Shown here: one piece after another, positions 23,531 to 30,528 of the stretch
Layout of the letters: each line of letters starts with the position of its first letter
How positions within the stretch are numbered: the first letter of the stretch is position 1
IMG/VR virus record: IMGVR_UViG_3300035698_011561
Span: 1-43,634 of that record
Reading direction: 5' to 3' (one strand)
DNA length: 43,634 nt
From: a virus
Position numbers and translations under genes: made by a program
The notes under the pieces: generated by a model
What the model was told of the DNA's origin: nothing
The model's database searches: none
The model's input: only the letters and a program-made list of their open reading frames with translations

Positions 23531-24371
23531 GCCAACCCGCGAAGAACTAATTGCGAAGATGAAAGAAGCGGCTGAAAATACCGTTTGGCAACCGCCAGTT
23601 CCCAGAGGCAAACACACACTTTTGAAATTCGAGAACCTCGTCTCGCAGGTATTACGGCCTAGCGTGGAGGGGGGGAGGATGAAGATGAGTGATAAAGCCG
23701 TGCTCTACACAAGGTTCAGCCCGAGGCCAAATGCCGATGATTCTGACTCGTGCGAGAAACAGGATGAGATATGCCGGGAATACTGCGAGAAGAAAGGCTA
23801 CGAAGTTGTTGGCTATTTCGAGGATAAGAAGCTCTCGGGCGATGAAGCTGATAGGCCTGGCCTATGGGAAGCGCTGGGAGCGCTGAAGCGCGGTTATGTC
23901 CTTGTGGTGCGCTGGCGTAATCGGCTGGCGCGGGATGTTTATCTGTCGGAAGTGATACGGCGCCGGGTGAAGAAAGCTGGCGCCAGGATCGAGGCGGTGG
24001 AAGGCGATACAAACGGAGACAGCCCGCAAGATGTTTTGGTTCGGCAGATATTTGCGGCCATGTCTGAGTATGAGAAAAAGCTCATTGGGATTCGTACCAA
24101 ATACGCCATGCTGAAGCATCAGGCAAACGGCAGGATCATGGGCGGCGTGTTGCCCTACGGCTACAAGAAAGACCCAGACAGGACAGGCTACATGATACCC
24201 TGCCCAGCAGAACAGGAGGTTATCGGTGAGATTCGACAACTTGCGGTGGATGGTTATGGAGTGCGGCAGATCGCGGCCACGCTCGACATCATGGGCTATA
24301 TACCGCGCCGGGGCAAGATATGGAACCACAGGTTAATCAGCAACATCCTGAAACGGCAGATGGAGGTTTAG
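23523..24371 (+). CDS. Serine recombinase, short form
   Basis: The product is 282 residues from ATG 23523 (GGGGGAGGGAAAAG before it), or 228 from an internal ATG at 23685 that has its own GGAGG. The resolvase domain begins only after the internal start: AVLYTRFSPR (catalytic Ser66 in the long form) and RNRLARD (132-138) with its conserved arginines. A recombinase domain follows (NGRIMGGVLPYGYKKDPDRT, VDGYGVRQIAATLD). Large phage integrases have a zinc ribbon and coiled coil in addition, and are near 450-550 residues. This one stops short, so it may be an invertase- or resolvase-like enzyme or a reduced integrase. Confidence 0.8.
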   Translation: MSEPTREELIAKMKEAAENTVWQPPVPRGKHTLLKFENLVSQVLRPSVEGGRMKMSDKAVLYTRFSPRPNADDSDSCEKQDEICREYCEKKGYEVVGYFEDKKLSGDEADRPGLWEALGALKRGYVLVVRWRNRLARDVYLSEVIRRRVKKAGARIEAVEGDTNGDSPQDVLVRQIFAAMSEYEKKLIGIRTKYAMLKHQANGRIMGGVLPYGYKKDPDRTGYMIPCPAEQEVIGEIRQLAVDGYGVRQIAATLDIMGYIPRRGKIWNHRLISNILKRQMEV

Positions 24372-24671
24372 TCACTCGCAACAGGAAATCTCATCGTCAA
24401 GATATTCCACTGGCGTCAAGCCCTGGTCGTATGCGTCTTGATAGTCCTTGGCGTCACCTGTGCAAATCCATGGGCAGTTAGCCCCGGCAGCCAATGCCTG
24501 GAGTTCGGCGTACCAATCATTGATCGAGATTTTGTTTCTGTTCTCGTCAGGTCCACGGTTATCTCTTGCCTTAATGCCAATGGGAGGAGGCACATATTGC
24601 AAAGGCGGAAGAAACGGAGGACAAATGTGAATTACTTTGAATACTTTTTCATCTCGCATTCGTTCCGGCAT
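24372..24671 (-). CDS. Hypothetical 99-residue protein, last gene of the DNA metabolism block
   Basis: The start at 24671 follows AAGGAGAGAGACG; an in-frame ATG at 24695 has no such site. The product begins MPERMRDEKVFKVIHICPPF, with a Pro-rich middle and a C-terminal acidic part ending EYLDDEISCCE. The phrase GANCPWICTGDAKDYQDAY hints at a small enzyme- or regulator-like fold, but no family is recognised. Its stop codon directly abuts that of the convergent recombinase gene. Confidence 0.55.
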   Translation of the reverse strand: MPERMRDEKVFKVIHICPPFLPPLQYVPPPIGIKARDNRGPDENRNKISINDWYAELQALAAGANCPWICTGDAKDYQDAYDQGLTPVEYLDDEISCCE

Positions 24672-24744
24672 CGTCTCTCTCCTTGTCAAGTGCATACCAA
24701 GCCTTCTTTGATGCTGCTTTTAGCGCGTTGCACCTACTTAGCTA

Positions 24745-25203
24745 TCAATGCCTCGTCAACCACGATCTCCATTTATTCCACGCAAGAACGGTAGCGTCAA
24801 TCTCGTCGCCCCCACAACCCAAAGCCTCCGCAGCATCTCTCAGCGCCGCCCGCAACCGCTTGATCTCCACGTTTTTATCTCTATAATATTGAGCCTTGAT
24901 GTCTTCGACTATTCGCTCTGCTTCATTTTCCCAAAATAACCGATCCCTCTTCTTAAGTACCTCGCACAACTCTTTAGGACCGACAAGGTCAATGGTGGCT
25001 TCGGGGTCCGGTTCTTCGATGCGGAACTTGCGGTTGCGGTGGGTTACCAGCCAGCCAGTCCCATCATCCCAGAACAAACTTACCCCATCAGCAACACCCA
25101 CTAAAGACCACTTCTGGTCATAGCATACTGACTGCGCCTCAACCGCCTTCCCGTCATCCAGCGCTGCGAAAACCTCATTCACGTCCGTTGTCTCTCGCCA
25201 CAT
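24745..25203 (-). CDS. Hypothetical 152-residue protein
   Basis: The start at 25203 follows GGTGAGGAGACATAAA. The first about 70 residues (MWRETTDVNEVFAALDDGKA, FWDDGTGWLVTHRNRKFRI) look like a small beta-rich domain of a type common in phage hypothetical proteins. The second half is helical and charged (KKRDRLFWENEAERIVEDIK). It follows the methyltransferase-like remnant without a gap. Confidence 0.55.
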   Translation of the reverse strand: MWRETTDVNEVFAALDDGKAVEAQSVCYDQKWSLVGVADGVSLFWDDGTGWLVTHRNRKFRIEEPDPEATIDLVGPKELCEVLKKRDRLFWENEAERIVEDIKAQYYRDKNVEIKRLRAALRDAAEALGCGGDEIDATVLAWNKWRSWLTRH

Positions 25204-25214
25204 TTTATGTCTCC

Positions 25215-25289
25215 TCACCTTGCTGCGGTAAATAGTGTCCGGTGGCTCTGTGCCATCTTCGGGTCAATTTCGTTGTAATAGGCGGTCAT
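25215..25289 (-). pseudogene. Remnant of a DNA methyltransferase-type gene start (24 codons)
   Basis: A good ribosome-binding site (GAGGGGGCG) leads to an open frame reading MTAYYNEIDPKMAQSHRTLF and four more residues before TGA. MTAYYNEIDP is the opening of the common phage cytosine-5 DNA methyltransferase family as I remember it (usually followed by AAQWLRNL). The frame ends within 25 codons and shows no methyltransferase core, so this looks like the 5' stub of a lost gene. It could also be a genuine peptide kept for translation coupling. Confidence 0.5.
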
Positions 25290-25331
25290 CACGCCCCCTC
25301 ACTGGCAAATCGATAGCCATGCCGTGCATTA

Positions 25332-25589
25332 TCATCCACCTCCAGTCTCATCTTTCATCTCCTCTTCACCTCTCTTCATAAGCTCAAGATATTTCTGCCG
25401 CTTGTGCGCGGCCCGTAGTTCGTTGTTGTTTTTCCGATTCTCATTATCTATCTCCTCGCCTGCTTTTTCAGCACGGTCGAGGGCGTCTTTGCCGTCTGTT
25501 TCTGCCTCTCTTGAGTGCCTGTAGGGCGCCGATCCTTCCTTGACCAGATCTTGCTGGTATTGCTTATAGTCTATGCGTTTGCTAGGCAT
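25332..25589 (-). CDS. 85-residue highly charged helical protein
   Basis: The product (MPSKRIDYKQYQQDLVKEGS...) is almost wholly Glu/Lys/Arg-rich helix (AEKAGEEIDNENRKNNNELR). No motif is recognised. Its start lies inside the end of the preceding gene. The 42-base gap after its stop leads to the methyltransferase remnant. Confidence 0.45.
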   Translation of the reverse strand: MPSKRIDYKQYQQDLVKEGSAPYRHSREAETDGKDALDRAEKAGEEIDNENRKNNNELRAAHKRQKYLELMKRGEEEMKDETGGG

Positions 25590-25804
25590 CCTACGACTCC
25601 TATCCTAACCATCCGTATCCACGGAACTTTATTTTTCGGAATGAATCCAAGGAGTGATTTTAACTGATATCTGGTTAAGCCCCATATCATCCCTGGTTTA
25701 TTGGGGAACCATGCCTGTTTGCTCGGTATCGGTTTGGTGTCCAATATCGGCTTTGTATCCCACATGAAATACCCATCATGGTCCCTAGTTATCCATACTC
25801 TCAT
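25571..25804 (-). CDS. Hypothetical 77-residue protein
   Basis: The product starts MRVWITRDHDGYFMWDTKPI, a form seen in short phage proteins (strand, Asp-Gly turn, strand), and contains a KPI...KPIPSK repeat (DTKPILDTKPI). The C-terminal part has basic and hydrophobic segments. The ribosome-binding site is weak (GGATGG). Role unknown. Confidence 0.45.
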   Translation of the reverse strand: MRVWITRDHDGYFMWDTKPILDTKPIPSKQAWFPNKPGMIWGLTRYQLKSLLGFIPKNKVPWIRMVRIGVVGCLANA

Positions 25805-25850
25805 TATAATCCCATCCTTTTTCCGTATCCACGGTCCATGGTTTTCCCAT
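25785..25850 (-). CDS. Possible 21-residue peptide after RusA
   Basis: Within the short gap after the RusA gene a frame MGKPWTVDTEKGWDYNESMD (plus one residue) follows AGGAGG at the RusA end with 9-base spacing. It overlaps the next start by 20 bases. The good ribosome-binding site could instead belong to the downstream gene, so the call is weak. Confidence 0.25.
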   Translation of the reverse strand: MGKPWTVDTEKGWDYNESMDN

Positions 25851-25852
25851 TG

Positions 25853-26341
25853 TCAACTTCCTCCTAATTTTCCCCATCCCATCCTTCTGCCGTATTCGAT
25901 CAACCACTTTTGCGGCTGTTCTCTCACTAATACGTCAACCCGTGGGGAACCTGCCGTGAATCTCTTGAAGCAATTTCCAGACACAACCTGGGCATCGTCG
26001 TGGTATGCCAGTTTATTCAAGGAATCGGATATTATCTTGCCGATGTTATCCCAATCAGGAACTTTTGTTGGGTATAGTTCTCCTCTGGCTATCGCCTTCC
26101 GTTTTTCCTTTGAGTATGAAGTTGGGATTGCGAAATATGCCACGATTGTCATGTGCAGGGGTACTCCCTTGGGGTACGTTGGATATGGCGGGTTGACGGT
26201 TGCGAGAAATTGAGCTTTGACTTTCGCTTCATAGTCCCGCGTCTGTTCTGGTGTCTTGGGGTGGTTGCTGTTCTTGCCCGACCTAGCGCGTTCCTTGCCG
26301 CGTATCTCTCCATCGACAGTGAAAGATATTTCTTTATTCAT
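25853..26341 (-). CDS. rusA: RusA-type Holliday junction resolvase
   Basis: The start at 26341 (MNKEISFTVDGEIRGKERAR) is favoured over the ATG two codons upstream because GAAAGGATGACG lies directly before it. The product is 162 residues with the RusA signature PDWDNIGKIISDSLN, and acidic residues D96, D98, D106 and the DD pair at 115-116, which bind the metal ion in this family. RusA cuts four-way DNA junctions during recombination and before packaging. The gene sits in a dense minus-strand block of DNA metabolism genes. Confidence 0.85.
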   Translation of the reverse strand: MNKEISFTVDGEIRGKERARSGKNSNHPKTPEQTRDYEAKVKAQFLATVNPPYPTYPKGVPLHMTIVAYFAIPTSYSKEKRKAIARGELYPTKVPDWDNIGKIISDSLNKLAYHDDAQVVSGNCFKRFTAGSPRVDVLVREQPQKWLIEYGRRMGWGKLGGS

Positions 26342-26354
26342 CGTCATCCTTTCC

Positions 26355-26546
26355 TTAGAACCCTACGAACTCAGGCAGCTTCTCATACTCACGTTCAGTC
26401 ATGTAAACTGGAGTTATAACTAAGCCGTTGCCGTTGCTATCCACTAGCATGTCGAATACGTTTTTCATGTTTTCGGGCCTGTCAACGTAGCTATTTTCTG
26501 GCTCTTTTTCTGGCGATATGCGTATGAACATTTTCTTATCAGGCAT
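26355..26546 (-). CDS. Hypothetical 63-residue protein
   Basis: The start at ATG 26546 has GGGAGGATGACG immediately upstream. Longer in-frame starts lie inside the next gene's end. The product (MPDKKMFIRISPEKEPENSY...) has alternating strands and an acidic C-terminus. No family is recognised. Confidence 0.5.
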   Translation of the reverse strand: MPDKKMFIRISPEKEPENSYVDRPENMKNVFDMLVDSNGNGLVITPVYMTEREYEKLPEFVGF

Positions 26547-26578
26547 CGTCATCCTCCCTGTCGGCTTTGGTGTGCGCC

Positions 26579-26800
26579 TCAAAAAATCCCTCCGGTCCCT
26601 TGACAGGGAGACTTTCTTGAGCGACGAATATATTTGTTAGCCTGCCCCCCCAGTTCCTTCACCCGCGCCCGCAGGTCGCGGATAGTGTGCTTGTCTACGG
26701 GTCCGCAAAATCCATTAGGCACGTCAAGGGATTCATGCAGCGTATCGTTTATTTGCACCGGTTCAGAATAGTTCGTTACCCTTCCGCATCTACACTGCAT
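26579..26800 (-). CDS. 73-residue protein carrying the RARVKEL cassette
   Basis: The product begins MQCRCGRVTNYSEPVQINDT (one cysteine pair) and then contains TIRDLRARVKELGGQ, a coiled segment that recurs in two other genes of this block (at 27949-27966 and 28577-28594). The C-terminal end is basic. It is likely one member of a shuffled family of small phage proteins. Confidence 0.5.
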   Translation of the reverse strand: MQCRCGRVTNYSEPVQINDTLHESLDVPNGFCGPVDKHTIRDLRARVKELGGQANKYIRRSRKSPCQGTGGIF

Positions 26801-27089
26801 CATTCAGCCCTTTCTTTGGGTTATGTTCTCGCCATAGCTTACGAGCCGTTTCCTTACTTTTGTCTCTCCACGCGGGCCTAAATGGACGGGAAGCCATGCC
26901 CTCTTCATGGTAACGCTCACCACACCGCAAACACGTTCCACTGAACCCGTACCACTCCTCAAAAGTCACAACATGGAAGGTTCTTCGTTGGCATGTATCG
27001 CAGTCATAAACGCCGATAGATACATCAACTACAGTCGGCGTACACACAATACCCATATTGCCGTCAAGGTTTATCAGTTTGCATGCCAT
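26790..27089 (-). CDS. 99-residue zinc-binding protein
   Basis: The start at 27089 (MACKLINLDGNMGIVC...) follows GAAAGGATTGCCTG. Two cysteine pairs occur (YDCDTCQRR and TCLRCGERY), spaced as in a zinc finger or ribbon. The C-terminus is basic (RDKSKETARKLWREHNPKKG). It overlaps the end of the HEAT-repeat gene by 26 bases. Function unknown. Confidence 0.55.
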   Translation of the reverse strand: MACKLINLDGNMGIVCTPTVVDVSIGVYDCDTCQRRTFHVVTFEEWYGFSGTCLRCGERYHEEGMASRPFRPAWRDKSKETARKLWREHNPKKGLNDAV

Positions 27090-28047
27090 CAGGCAATCCT
27101 TTCGCTTCAAGCGGCCCCCCGCAGTACGGGCAATAAGCCATCTTGTTTTCGATTGGCGTACCGGCGTTCAGGCAAAAGGCATTACCGCATCCGGTATCCC
27201 AGTGGCCGTCGCCGTCCTCTGTCCATGTGCAGGTTTCGCGGTCACGCATCAGGCGTTCCTCGTTCCTTTCGATCTCGCCTAGCGCCCAAGCGGCCAGCCG
27301 CCGCACATCGGCATCCTGATCTTTGAGCGCCTCGGTAAGAGCCAGGACCGCCGTGGCCGACCCGATCTTGCCTAGCGCCCTAGCGGCCAGCCGCCGCACA
27401 TCGGCATCCTGATCTTTGAGCGCCTCGGTAAGAGCCAGGACCGCCGTGGCCGACCCGATCTCGCCTAGCGCCCAAGCGGCATACCGCCGCACCGTACCAT
27501 CCTGATCATTGAGCGCCTTGATAAGAGCCGGGACCGCCGTGGCCGACCCGATCTCGCCTAGCGCTTCGGCTGCCAGCCATCGCACATCGCCATATTCATC
27601 GCCATATTCATCATTGAGCGCCTTGATAAACCATGCTTCCGCTTTCGGCTGTAGTCCAACGTAATACTCTTTTAATTCACTCCAACACCAATCATCTTCG
27701 ATTGCCGTTGGATTGCCTCCTAACTCCGCCACCAGCAAACGAGCGAGGGTTGTTGTTAGGCCTTCGCTGCACAAGCAATCACGCGCTGTCTGTTTCATCG
27801 TCACATCCTTTTTACTGGCATCAGCAATATGGTCAGGCATCAGCTTGTCCTTTCTTTTCAGCACGGCTTGGTCGCTATTGTATTGTGCTATTATCCCACT
27901 CTCATAGGCATTGTAGGCCTCAATTTTGAATCTGTCATTTAGCGCCTCCAGTTCCTTCACCCGTGCTCGCAGCTGCTTTTGCGAATCAGCGCGGATAGCA
28001 ATTTCTTCTCGTAGTGACTTGATTAGCCTTTGCTGTTCGCATTGCAT
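27064..28047 (-). CDS. Composite protein: coiled start, HEAT repeats, zinc ribbon
   Basis: The product is 327 residues starting MQCEQQRLIKSLREEIAIRA. Residues 1-60 are coiled coil with RARVKELEALND. From about residue 145 four PBS-lyase-type HEAT repeats follow, each near 31 residues (SATAVLALTEALKDQDADVR, RLAARALGKIG), and the C-terminus has a zinc ribbon (CPYCGGPLE). Two internal segments look like former gene starts, each with its own ribosome-binding site: MPDHIADASKK and MKQTARDCLC (ATG at 27798, AAAAAGGATGTGACG before it). The gene therefore seems built from three once separate pieces. HEAT repeats bind proteins; their target here is unknown. Confidence 0.6.
   Translation of the reverse strand: MQCEQQRLIKSLREEIAIRADSQKQLRARVKELEALNDRFKIEAYNAYESGIIAQYNSDQAVLKRKDKLMPDHIADASKKDVTMKQTARDCLCSEGLTTTLARLLVAELGGNPTAIEDDWCWSELKEYYVGLQPKAEAWFIKALNDEYGDEYGDVRWLAAEALGEIGSATAVPALIKALNDQDGTVRRYAAWALGEIGSATAVLALTEALKDQDADVRRLAARALGKIGSATAVLALTEALKDQDADVRRLAAWALGEIERNEERLMRDRETCTWTEDGDGHWDTGCGNAFCLNAGTPIENKMAYCPYCGGPLEAKGLPDGMQTDKP
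27280..27590 (-). repeat. HEAT-coding tandem repeats of about 93 bp
   Basis: Three to four copies of a 93-bp unit follow one another; two central copies (around 27290-27470) are almost identical at DNA level, including the phrase ccgccgcacatcggcatcct. The identity implies recent duplication or gene conversion within the array. Confidence 0.8.
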
Positions 28048-28458
28048 CGTCATCCTTTCTAAAGTTCGGATGCTGCCCCTTCATGTGTCGCTCAAGATTT
28101 TTGAATGAACGGTTGCAGCAGGGGCACATTCCGTTGGCTACGCGATCAAGCTTTTTCCCCCTCTTTGTCGCCACGCCCTTGTGTGCCGCTACCTGCCTTT
28201 CCTTTTGCCGGATGATACCATTTGCTCACTGACCTCACCATGTAGCCTGTTGGTTCTATTGCGCTCATTATCGAGTTGGCACTGTAGCTTTTCTTTGTCA
28301 CTCTCGCCATTAAAATATTGTCGGTGTCCAGCCGGGCAGTAAAATGCGGTGTGGTCACTTCTCTTTCTCCGTTCATAGTCTCTGGTCATCCCGAAGACCA
28401 TACCACAATTACAGCATTCTAATACATGTAATGTCCCCGTGTAAGTCTGCGTACTCAT
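27986..28458 (-). pseudogene. Zinc-binding phage protein split by a frameshift
   Basis: From ATG 28458 (AAGAAAGGATGAG before it) the frame reads MSTQTYTGTLHVLECCNCGM, a cysteine-rich domain ending YCPAGHRQYFNGESDKEKLQ, then stops at TAG (28189). The continuation is in another frame: QVAAHKGVATKRGKKLDRVA, then MCPCCNRSFKNLERHMKGQH. The two parts are the N- and C-terminal halves of one protein as found in many phages, so one base appears to be missing or gained around 28205-28225. A further shift seems to remove the natural stop after HPNF, so the frame runs on to 27986. No slippery heptamer of the usual type is visible at the junction. Confidence 0.6.
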
Positions 28459-28471
28459 TTCTCATCCTTTC

Positions 28472-28810
28472 TTAATCATCCGGCAACGTGGTGTCATTGT
28501 CGGCCCCGAACACCTCGCGACCCTCCGCTAGAACATCGGCCAATGAGTTGACATCCTTCATGGTATTAAGAGACTCCAGTTCCTTCACCCGCGCTTTCAG
28601 CGTTTCGTTTTCCTTAGTGCATCGCTGGATAAGGAAAGCCAGGTCGCCACTTATGGTGTCGGCCATATCTTTTCGGCGTTGCTTAAACTCGCACAGCACG
28701 GTGAGAATGGCAGCCTTCGCTATGAATGCCTCATCGTAGTCAGCCCTAAGATGAACAGTGGGCATATCATCAAAAATTTCTATCAGTTCCTCAATCGTCA
28801 TGTCAGGCAT
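28472..28810 (-). CDS. 112-residue helical protein with the RARVKEL-type cassette
   Basis: The start at 28810 follows GAAAGGACCGCCTG; an ATG 45 bases upstream lies over the gap. The product begins MPDMTIEELIEIFDDMPTVH, has a central helical region and contains ENETLKARVKELESLN near residue 75, the same cassette as in two neighbouring genes. The end is acidic. Role unknown. Confidence 0.55.
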   Translation of the reverse strand: MPDMTIEELIEIFDDMPTVHLRADYDEAFIAKAAILTVLCEFKQRRKDMADTISGDLAFLIQRCTKENETLKARVKELESLNTMKDVNSLADVLAEGREVFGADNDTTLPDD

Positions 28811-28867
28811 CAGGCGGTCCTTTCTTTTCTCGCCAGTCCTTTTTCCCAAGATCAATATCGGAAAGTA

Positions 28868-29812
28868 TTATACTCGCAGCGCCTTCGGTACGACTATCCC
28901 GAGCTCCTCATAAACCGGAGCATCCTCATGACGCTTAAATGCCAGCGTCTTTCGACTACCTTTGCCGTTTCGCGTCCGGGCTATAAAAACCGAGAGGTCA
29001 GCCTTCACTTCCTTTTGCCCGGTGGCTCCAGTGTAGTCCTTGGAACAATAAACAGTTGTCTCAGTTAGGTCATGGGCATCAAGCATAATAGCGCACTGAC
29101 ATAATTTCGCCCACAAGCTGCTGCCCTGTATATCTTCTCCGCTCAAGGGCACTTTTACTTTAGCGCCTGGCCGACTGCGGGTATGCGTCACAACCACCAG
29201 GGAACCCCCGTAATGCGCCGTCAACCCAAGCACTTTTCTAATGAAATCATTCTCTGCATCCACAGTAGTCCTACCCTGGAAATCAATCTGTGTGCTAGGG
29301 TCAATAAACACCACTCGGTTTTCCTTTAGAGATCCTTCAAGCCACTCTAATACCAGGGTATGCGGTAGACTCTCAACGATTATATTCCCGCTATCATCAA
29401 TGCGTGGCTTCCGTGGGTTTTCCATCACATGATCGCCAATTAAATTTAGTTCTTTCTGGTGTTTCAATAAGGCATTGCCGCGCTCAAGGTAAAAGTCTTT
29501 GTCATCGTCGATTATCCGGTAATCGCCAGCTATTATTGCCAGCATACGCCGGTCCCAATCAATGTGCTGGTCCTCAAGCGGCATATACTGCCACGGATAG
29601 CCCGCACGATGCACTAGGAGCGCCATCATCATCACAAAAAAGCTTTTCCCAGTATTGAAGCTGCCGCTGATAATAGTTGTCGTACCGGGACGGAGAGCGC
29701 GAGAAAGGTCACTCAGACGCGGCCATGGGAGAGGAATCGTGACGGACGTGCCAGCCGCTTCTTTCACGAATTGGTCTAAGAGCTTATCAGTGTGCTTTGG
29801 CTGGTCGCTCAT
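28868..29812 (-). CDS. RecA/DnaB-like ATPase, replication helicase candidate
   Basis: The product is 314 residues with a P-loop GSFNTGKS (50-57), a Walker B-like VVFID (about 160-170) followed by a Gln/Ser-rich region, and LVVVTHTRSRPG, typical of the RecA/DnaB core. There is no N-terminal primase-binding domain, so it may be a helicase core or a helicase-like loader. It starts in ATGA overlap with the end of the initiator gene, which supports a joint role in replication start. Confidence 0.7.
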   Translation of the reverse strand: MSDQPKHTDKLLDQFVKEAAGTSVTIPLPWPRLSDLSRALRPGTTTIISGSFNTGKSFFVMMMALLVHRAGYPWQYMPLEDQHIDWDRRMLAIIAGDYRIIDDDKDFYLERGNALLKHQKELNLIGDHVMENPRKPRIDDSGNIIVESLPHTLVLEWLEGSLKENRVVFIDPSTQIDFQGRTTVDAENDFIRKVLGLTAHYGGSLVVVTHTRSRPGAKVKVPLSGEDIQGSSLWAKLCQCAIMLDAHDLTETTVYCSKDYTGATGQKEVKADLSVFIARTRNGKGSRKTLAFKRHEDAPVYEELGIVVPKALRV

Positions 29813-30528
29813 TGCATCTTACCCTCATCCTTAAGACGATTCTCAAGATTCCATATTCTCTCTTCTTCTTCAGGAGTCATTGTTAGGCCGTCATCCTCTG
29901 GTTTAGGTGCCGGATTCTTCTTTGCGTCGAACCACACGGAAATCAACTTGCGCTTCCAGTTCTTGACCTTGGCCCCTGATTTATCCGTCCAGTCTCCAGC
30001 CCCGTAGTAGTCAAACGCCTTCTGGGCAATGTGACTGAAACCCTTCTCGATGCAATAAGCCTCAAACTCCTTGAACTCTGGTGGGACGAACTTCTTGGGT
30101 TTAGATTTGTCTGTTTTCTTTCCGGCCCCCTTACCTAGTTCAGTTCTGTTAGGTTCCAGTTCAGTTACGTTCAGTTCAGTTACGTTCATACGGCGCGAAT
30201 CGGCGCAATCTGGCGCAGGCAGCCTTGACGGTCTTCTTTTATCGAGCTTCTGATGCTTCTTAAATCCTGTAACCTCTATATATATATGATTGCTACAACT
30301 ATAGGTGCAAACTAGCGCACATTGGAGCAATTCATCAAGAAGCTTGGTCATGTCGAGTTCTGGGTTTGCCGGAAAAAGTTGGAATTGGACCTCCCGAGGT
30401 CTCCATTCCAACCTCCCCTCATCATCTGCCAACATCCACATGCCGATAAATAGCAGCTTGGCCCAAGGGGTCACAGAGACAACCTTTTCATCAATCCAGA
30501 AGCTCGGGGAGATCATTCGTTTACGCAT
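29809..30528 (-). CDS. Replication initiator, phage replisome organiser type
   Basis: The product is 239 residues. The opening MRKRMISPSFWIDEKVVSVT followed by WAKLLFIGMWMLADDEGRLE is a well-known start of phage initiator/DnaD-like proteins with a winged helix. The centre (about 110-145) holds the repeated phrase NVTELNVTELEPN, whose DNA forms iterons. The C-terminal half is basic and helical. Such proteins bind the origin within their own gene and recruit a helicase, here likely the ATPase encoded directly downstream. Confidence 0.7.
   Translation of the reverse strand: MRKRMISPSFWIDEKVVSVTPWAKLLFIGMWMLADDEGRLEWRPREVQFQLFPANPELDMTKLLDELLQCALVCTYSCSNHIYIEVTGFKKHQKLDKRRPSRLPAPDCADSRRMNVTELNVTELEPNRTELGKGAGKKTDKSKPKKFVPPEFKEFEAYCIEKGFSHIAQKAFDYYGAGDWTDKSGAKVKNWKRKLISVWFDAKKNPAPKPEDDGLTMTPEEEERIWNLENRLKDEGKMQ
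30135..30189 (-). repeat. Iteron-like repeats inside the initiator gene, candidate replication origin
   Basis: On the minus strand AACGTAACTGAACTG occurs twice directly in tandem, followed by a diverged third copy (AACCTAACAGAACTG). The unit is 15-16 bp. An AT-rich tract with TATATATATA lies about 90 bases away (around 30275-30290), on the upstream side of the gene. A repeat cluster in the initiator gene beside an AT-rich tract is the arrangement of the lambda origin. Confidence 0.55.

Noticed and set aside
27280-27590. CRISPR-like array
   Set aside because: The regular units are 93 bp with no unique spacers and encode HEAT repeats in frame.
28189-28230. Programmed minus-one frameshift
   Set aside because: The region reads GGC AAA AGG, which is not a standard slippery heptamer, and no downstream stem or pseudoknot is clear; simple mutation or read error is more likely.
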